Origin: UBA7359 sp963976795
Lineage (GTDB): Bacteria > Pseudomonadota > Gammaproteobacteria > Eutrophobiales > Eutrophobiaceae
Length of the DNA stretch: 64,000 bases
Assembly (NCBI GenBank): GCA_963976795.1
Contig: CAXBLT010000013.1
Span: 1 to 64,000 of the forward strand
Direction: 5' to 3'
The notes beneath the pieces are model-generated. The model searched no databases. It worked only from the letters and a program-made list of their open reading frames with translations, and was not told where the DNA came from. Shown here piece after piece: positions 62,020 through 64,000 of the stretch (position 1 is the first letter of the stretch; every line of letters begins with the position of its first letter). The translations under genes were made by a program, and so were the position numbers.

Positions 62020-62582
62020 AATTTTGTTGTTACTGTAGTACGGAATTAGTCTATGACATCCCAAGTGATGACAATCGGCACCGCCATATTTGTCAGTCGT
62101 GTGGGATTATTCATTATCAAAACCCTAAAATTGTCGCCGGTTGTCTCCCTATTTGGGGAGATCAAATATTACTTTGTAAACGGGCGATCGAGCCGAGGTT
62201 AGGATATTGGACGTTACCCGCTGGATTTATGGAAATGGGAGAGTCTACGCTTGAAGCGGGTATTAGAGAGACCCTGGAGGAGGCCAATGCGCGTGTAGAG
62301 GTAGAAAATCTTTATACTGTTTTTAATTTACCTTATGTTGATCAGGTTTATATGATGTTTCGATCAAGATTATTAGATCTGGATTTTTCAGCCGGTGTTG
62401 AAAGTCTGGAAGTAAAATTATTTAAGGAAGATGAAATCCCGTGGGACGAATTAGCATTTGCAACAATTAGAGAGACGTTAAAGTTTTATCTCGACGATAA
62501 AAAGACAGGTAGGTTCCAGTTACATACTGGAGACATTATAAAAAAGGAAAGTCGTTATGACTTTATTGAGACTTTAGTTTAA
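62016..62582 (+). CDS. Nudix hydrolase with N-terminal zinc ribbon
   Basis: A 188-residue protein. The zinc ribbon (residues 4-33) uses CCYC and CQSC. The Nudix box is GFMEMGESTLEAGIRETLEEANA, with the REx2EE catalytic set, at about residues 73-95. This architecture fits NUDIX proteins of the NADH pyrophosphatase-like or ADP-ribose type. The 4-bp overlap with tesA shows coupling. The substrate is not defined by sequence. Confidence 0.9.
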   Translation: MKFCCYCSTELVYDIPSDDNRHRHICQSCGIIHYQNPKIVAGCLPIWGDQILLCKRAIEPRLGYWTLPAGFMEMGESTLEAGIRETLEEANARVEVENLYTVFNLPYVDQVYMMFRSRLLDLDFSAGVESLEVKLFKEDEIPWDELAFATIRETLKFYLDDKKTGRFQLHTGDIIKKESRYDFIETLV

Positions 62583-62604
62583 AAGCAAAAAACCAAATCA
62601 AACC

Positions 62605-62811
62605 CTAAACTTCAATCCATTGGCCATTACTAGCTTCATATTTTTTGCCATCAGTAGAAATACGGTCGCCGTTGCTAAATTCTTCATCGTTCCAATAACA
62701 TTTAATATCATCGCTGGTTGTTAAGACGGTAGCATCATTATCTACTGGGCCAGTAACACGAGATGTTTTTTTAGCTGGGTCCGCTGCATCTACTGATTTT
62801 GGGTCTGACAT
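62605..62811 (-). CDS. Hypothetical small acidic protein
   Basis: A 68-residue acidic protein without signal or membrane segment. The first 30 residues are rich in Asp, Ala, Thr and Ser and probably unstructured; the rest (IKCYWNDEEFSNGDRIST, YEASNGQWIEV) looks like a small beta module. Its ATG is preceded by AAGGGAGAA, a strong Shine-Dalgarno, which supports a real gene. The family is not recognised. It lies between the convergent Nudix gene and cysN. Confidence 0.65.
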   Translation of the reverse strand: MSDPKSVDAADPAKKTSRVTGPVDNDATVLTTSDDIKCYWNDEEFSNGDRISTDGKKYEASNGQWIEV

Positions 62812-62895
62812 TGTTTTCTCCCTTAACGTGTATTCTTCGGGCTATTTTAATCTCTGGAATTAATTTCTTCCAGTTTTCTCCACAAAAGTAGCTTA

Positions 62896-64000
62896 CTAGC
62901 GCAGCTTGGCCTTGTCACTTATCTGCGCCAAAATAGTCTTACTTGAATCCGATGCACAATCAAAAATTGCACTATTGTCCCGTTGTGCCTTTGGTTCATC
63001 AGCAACACAGCAGATGCAAATTAGGCCCGCTTGGTTAAATAATTGGCTGATTTCTTCAAGCTTACCGTCAATTTCATCTTGATTCAGAACGATACAGACG
63101 TGACCACTATCAAACAGGTAACGTTCAAGTTCTTGTGCGGTTTGAACATTATTTTCTCCAAGCAACCAGGCAGTAAAAGCTTGTTGCCCATATCTGGCAA
63201 TACGCTCATCCAGACTAACGGACTGAATATCAGCATTATCAGCTATACCTGTGATCATGCCTGCGCCAACGGTAACGTTGCTTAATCGATCAATAATAAT
63301 GAATGCACCCGTCCCTTTACATAAGCTGTAAGGGTCAATCGCGACAGTTGATGTCAGTGTGATGTCGCAATGGCCAATTTCATTAAGATTGAGTTCGTTT
63401 GCTTCTGACTTATCCATGGAATTGACATCAATGCGATGATGGATCTTGGTAATCGAGCCAGTAATCGTCTTGGTAGCACGTTTCACGTAATATTCTTTGC
63501 CAACATTTAATGGTTGTTCAGTCATCCAAACTATATTGGCTTCGAACTTATTTCCCAGGGCCGGCTTATTATCACTATGCGTGATCATGTCTCCACGACT
63601 AACGTCTATCTCATCGTTGAGAGTCAGTGTAACGGCCATGGGTGGGAAGGCTTGTTCTAGTTCGCCTTCATAAGTGACAATAGATTTGATCGTGCTCGTT
63701 TTTCCAGAAGGTAATACGGTTACCTTATCGTTCTTGCGTACGATTCCTGAAGCAATAGTGCCGCAATAGCCCCTGAAATTAAGGTCCGGGCGATTGACGT
63801 ATTGCACAGGGAAACGCATATCTTCGAAATTTCTATCACTGGCAATTTCGATGGTTTCTAAAATTTGCATTAACGGTTGTTCGTCATACCAGGGCATTTC
63901 GGTGCTTTGTTTAACGACATTTTCACCTTTCAGTGCAGAGATAGGAATAAACTTAATGTCAACGCGGTCTAGCTTGGTAGTGAAATTTAGGTAATCTGTT
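62896..64000 (-). CDS. cysN: Sulfate adenylyltransferase subunit 1 (CysN), 5' truncated, with degenerate APS-kinase-like tail
   Basis: The 3' part of cysN; the GTPase domain lies beyond the right edge. The 368 visible codons open in the G-domain end (FIPISALKGENVVK then MPWYDE), followed by the EF-Tu-like barrels (VQYVNRPDLNFRGYCGTI). CysN is the GTPase subunit of ATP sulfurylase, which activates sulfate to APS. After about residue 262 comes a 106-residue tail that aligns with the start of APS kinase (RIARYGQQAFTAWLLG; ELERYLFDSGHV; AGLICICCVAD). The kinase P-loop (GxxGxGKS/T) is replaced by GENNVQTA, and the tail is half normal size, so kinase activity should be absent. A separate CysC would be needed for PAPS. 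Confidence 0.88.
   Translation of the reverse strand, partial: TDYLNFTTKLDRVDIKFIPISALKGENVVKQSTEMPWYDEQPLMQILETIEIASDRNFEDMRFPVQYVNRPDLNFRGYCGTIASGIVRKNDKVTVLPSGKTSTIKSIVTYEGELEQAFPPMAVTLTLNDEIDVSRGDMITHSDNKPALGNKFEANIVWMTEQPLNVGKEYYVKRATKTITGSITKIHHRIDVNSMDKSEANELNLNEIGHCDITLTSTVAIDPYSLCKGTGAFIIIDRLSNVTVGAGMITGIADNADIQSVSLDERIARYGQQAFTAWLLGENNVQTAQELERYLFDSGHVCIVLNQDEIDGKLEEISQLFNQAGLICICCVADEPKAQRDNSAIFDCASDSSKTILAQISDKAKLR

Overview
The window is a 64-kb piece of an AT-rich chromosome (roughly 40% G+C by eye, not computed). It is almost certainly from a free-living gammaproteobacterium. Support comes from gene order shared with that class: miaB-phoH-ybeY-corC-lnt, rpsU-yqeY-dnaG-rpoD followed by a tRNA with a CAT anticodon, crp next to an OsmC gene, and tesA divergent from ybbA-ybbP. 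Genes are densely packed on both strands with many ATGA or 1-11 bp overlaps. I see no rRNA, CRISPR array, prophage, intact insertion sequence or replication origin. The genus is not clear to me.

Layout. 1-7.5 kb: a truncated gene end, a rhodanese, a TfpX/TfpZ pilin accessory protein, hemE with a DUF368 membrane protein, a cation/proton antiporter carrying a cyclic-nucleotide domain, and Lnt. 7.5-11.3 kb: corC, ybeY, phoH, miaB. 11.8-15.6 kb: a tungstate-type ABC importer whose binding protein and permease are one polypeptide, its ATPase, an MscS channel and a small helix-hairpin-helix-like protein. 15.7-18.8 kb: O-acetylhomoserine sulfhydrylase and small proteins. 18.9-22.3 kb: tRNA-Met, CRP, OsmC, a PAS/degenerate-GGDEF protein, a LuxR-type response regulator with a consensus CRP site upstream, and TusA. 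22.3-27.7 kb: a zinc acquisition island (TonB receptor, small Cys/His protein, Zur, ZnuA, ZnuC, ZnuB) with a Zur-like box. 27.7-32.5 kb: DAHP synthase, HIT protein, a secreted hydrolase and three exported proteins I do not recognise. 32.7-37.7 kb: tRNA-Ile2 and the macromolecular synthesis operon. 37.7-51 kb: tsaD, plsY, folB-folK, pteridine reductase, MidA-type methyltransferase, uppP, cca, an NDUFA9-like protein, slt, a TauE exporter and a CULT (cereblon-type) protein. 51-55 kb: a small accessory patch with YjbQ, a MITE-like element, a strong hairpin, DUF427 and an OLD-family nuclease. 55-64 kb: hemH, cupin, peroxiredoxin, htpX, YbbA/YbbP transporter, tesA, a Nudix hydrolase and the 3' part of cysN.

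Functional themes. There is metal and oxyanion uptake (zinc, tungstate or molybdate), envelope lipid metabolism (Lnt, PlsY, UppP, DUF368, Slt), haem synthesis (HemE, HemH), sulfur metabolism (MetY, CysN, TusA, rhodanese, TauE) and folate/pterin synthesis. Cyclic-nucleotide control is suggested by CRP, a consensus CRP site and the antiporter's sensor domain.

The observations I rate highest are: a stand-alone CULT-domain protein that keeps the three-tryptophan ligand cage; a CysN whose C-terminus is a shortened APS-kinase-like domain without its P-loop; the binding-protein/permease fusion; a phoH gene whose conserved N-terminus has no ordinary start codon; and two families of palindromic mobile repeats, one inserted inside the dnaG operon.
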